This document shows positions 11,761 through 12,126 of a stretch of DNA of 12,126 nt, piece by piece. Below the pieces are notes generated by a model. It saw only the letters and a program-made list of their open reading frames with translations. It was not told the DNA's origin and did no database searches. Origin of the DNA: CAZVWQ01 sp964631275 (GTDB taxonomy: Bacteria > Patescibacteriota > JACMRA01); contig CAZVWQ010000034.1 in the NCBI GenBank assembly GCA_964631275.1, positions 1 to 12,126 on the forward strand, in the 5' to 3' direction. The translations under genes and the position numbers were made by a program. Each line of letters opens with the position of its first letter. Position 1 is the stretch's first letter.

Positions 11761-12126
11761 CTATTGCCCAAATCCAAGTTTATCCCAAGCCTCTAATACC
11801 AATCGCTGGGTGCGGTATTCGCCAAACTGCCGGATCTCATTGTTCTTGAGGACGCGGAAGGTCTCGCTGGGGAAGTCTGGGCCATACACATCTGCTGGAT
11901 CCAAAATATATCTGAGTTCATCCCGGCTCAGTCCGTAAAGATGGGCATAGTAGGCATCGAGTTCGGCTCTCAATATCGCTCGACGCTCAGGATCCCAAGC
12001 AAAAGGATCCCCGTGGTAGCCCATGTCGATGGCGAAGGGTTGCAGATCCCAAGCGGTGTAGGTGAGTTCGAGGACGCGGGATCCGATGTAGTCGATGTCG
12101 GTTTGGGTGTAGCGCTCTGGCGGGAT
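11761..12126 (-). CDS. C-terminal part of a large Eco57I/N-6-adenine-type DNA methyltransferase (partial)
   Basis: The last 121 residues, entering from the right edge and ending at TAG 11763-11761. The segment has the ending I recognise from large (about 1000 residues or more) cyanobacterial class I SAM-dependent DNA methyltransferases of the Eco57I-like group: YTAWDLQPFA, LDAYYAHLYGLSRDELRYIL, DPADVYGPDF, ETFRVLKNNEIRQFGEYRT and LVLEAWD. The SAM and NPPY motifs lie outside the window, so catalytic integrity cannot be judged. It would methylate adenine in host DNA, either as part of a restriction system or as self-marking for the downstream helicases. The final two residues (GQ) differ from the duplicated tail. 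Confidence 0.8.
   Translation of the reverse strand: MPPERYTQTDIDYIGSRVLELTYTAWDLQPFAIDMGYHGDPFAWDPERRAILRAELDAYYAHLYGLSRDELRYILDPADVYGPDFPSETFRVLKNNEIRQFGEYRTQRLVLEAWDKLGFGQ
11777..11874. repeat. 98-bp direct repeat, copy 2
   Basis: This copy lies inside the methyltransferase gene. Compared with copy 1 (11009-11106) it has C at 11863 and G at 11870 where copy 1 has T and A. Beyond 11874 the DNA similarity drops sharply although the encoded residues stay related. Confidence 0.9.

Noticed and set aside
11009..11874. 98-bp repeats as ends of an insertion sequence
   Set aside because: The repeats are direct, encode a methyltransferase tail, and the DNA between them carries PIN-type genes and no transposase.

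Overview
The window looks cyanobacterial. It contains a MarC-family membrane protein, PIN/VapC-type toxin-antitoxin genes, and small-protein families that I recognise from cyanobacterial genomes. It also has a very dense scatter of the palindrome GGATCC (38 copies counted by eye in 12.1 kb, about 3 expected), often in the form GGGATCC or GGGATCCC. This resembles the highly iterated palindromes (HIP) of cyanobacteria. The classic HIP1 octamer GCGATCGC is rare here (for example near 950 and 1200). I cannot name the species from the sequence alone.

Left part, 1-2986. The window opens with what may be the tail of a plus-strand gene (3-143). Its stop codon lies inside three CCTCTACT direct repeats spaced exactly 10 bp apart. 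Next is a wrecked plus-strand UvrD-type helicase gene (about 197-690) that has lost its ATP-binding loop and changes frame. A minus-strand group follows, in transcription order: a possible 45-codon membrane or secreted peptide (1974-1837), an 86-residue protein with one C-terminal membrane helix (1832-1572), and a MarC-family protein (1525-863). From 1975 to 2695 there is no convincing gene, only a hairpin and some inverted-repeat structure. A small plus-strand gene of unknown function (2696-2986) converges on, and overlaps, the end of the next locus.

Right part, 2964-12126, all on the minus strand and transcribed right to left. It starts with the C-terminal part of a large Eco57I/N-6-adenine-type DNA methyltransferase (cut by the window edge). 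Twelve bases later comes a PIN-domain toxin (11748-11272), which overlaps a small partner protein (11275-11069). The partner gene runs into a second copy of the methyltransferase tail. Then come an intact VapB-like antitoxin (10989-10747) overlapping a truncated VapC (10760-10638), an SF1 UvrD-like helicase with a RelE/ParE-like N-terminal domain (10438-8339), and a 1792-residue SF2 helicase with DUF1998 and a C-terminal Vsr/DUF559-like nuclease domain (8342-2964). The two helicase genes overlap by ATGA.

Taken together, the right part reads as a defence island. The tightly coupled RelE-UvrD helicase and DUF1998 helicase-nuclease form the core, possibly with the methyltransferase as self-marking partner. 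The composition recalls Druantia (a giant DUF1998 helicase, DruE) and DISARM (methylase, helicase and DUF1998). The RelE-UvrD plus helicase-nuclease pair is not an arrangement I can match to a named system. The toxin-antitoxin genes between methyltransferase and helicases look like later insertions: a 98-bp direct repeat of the methyltransferase tail brackets the PIN cassette, and the second toxin is broken.
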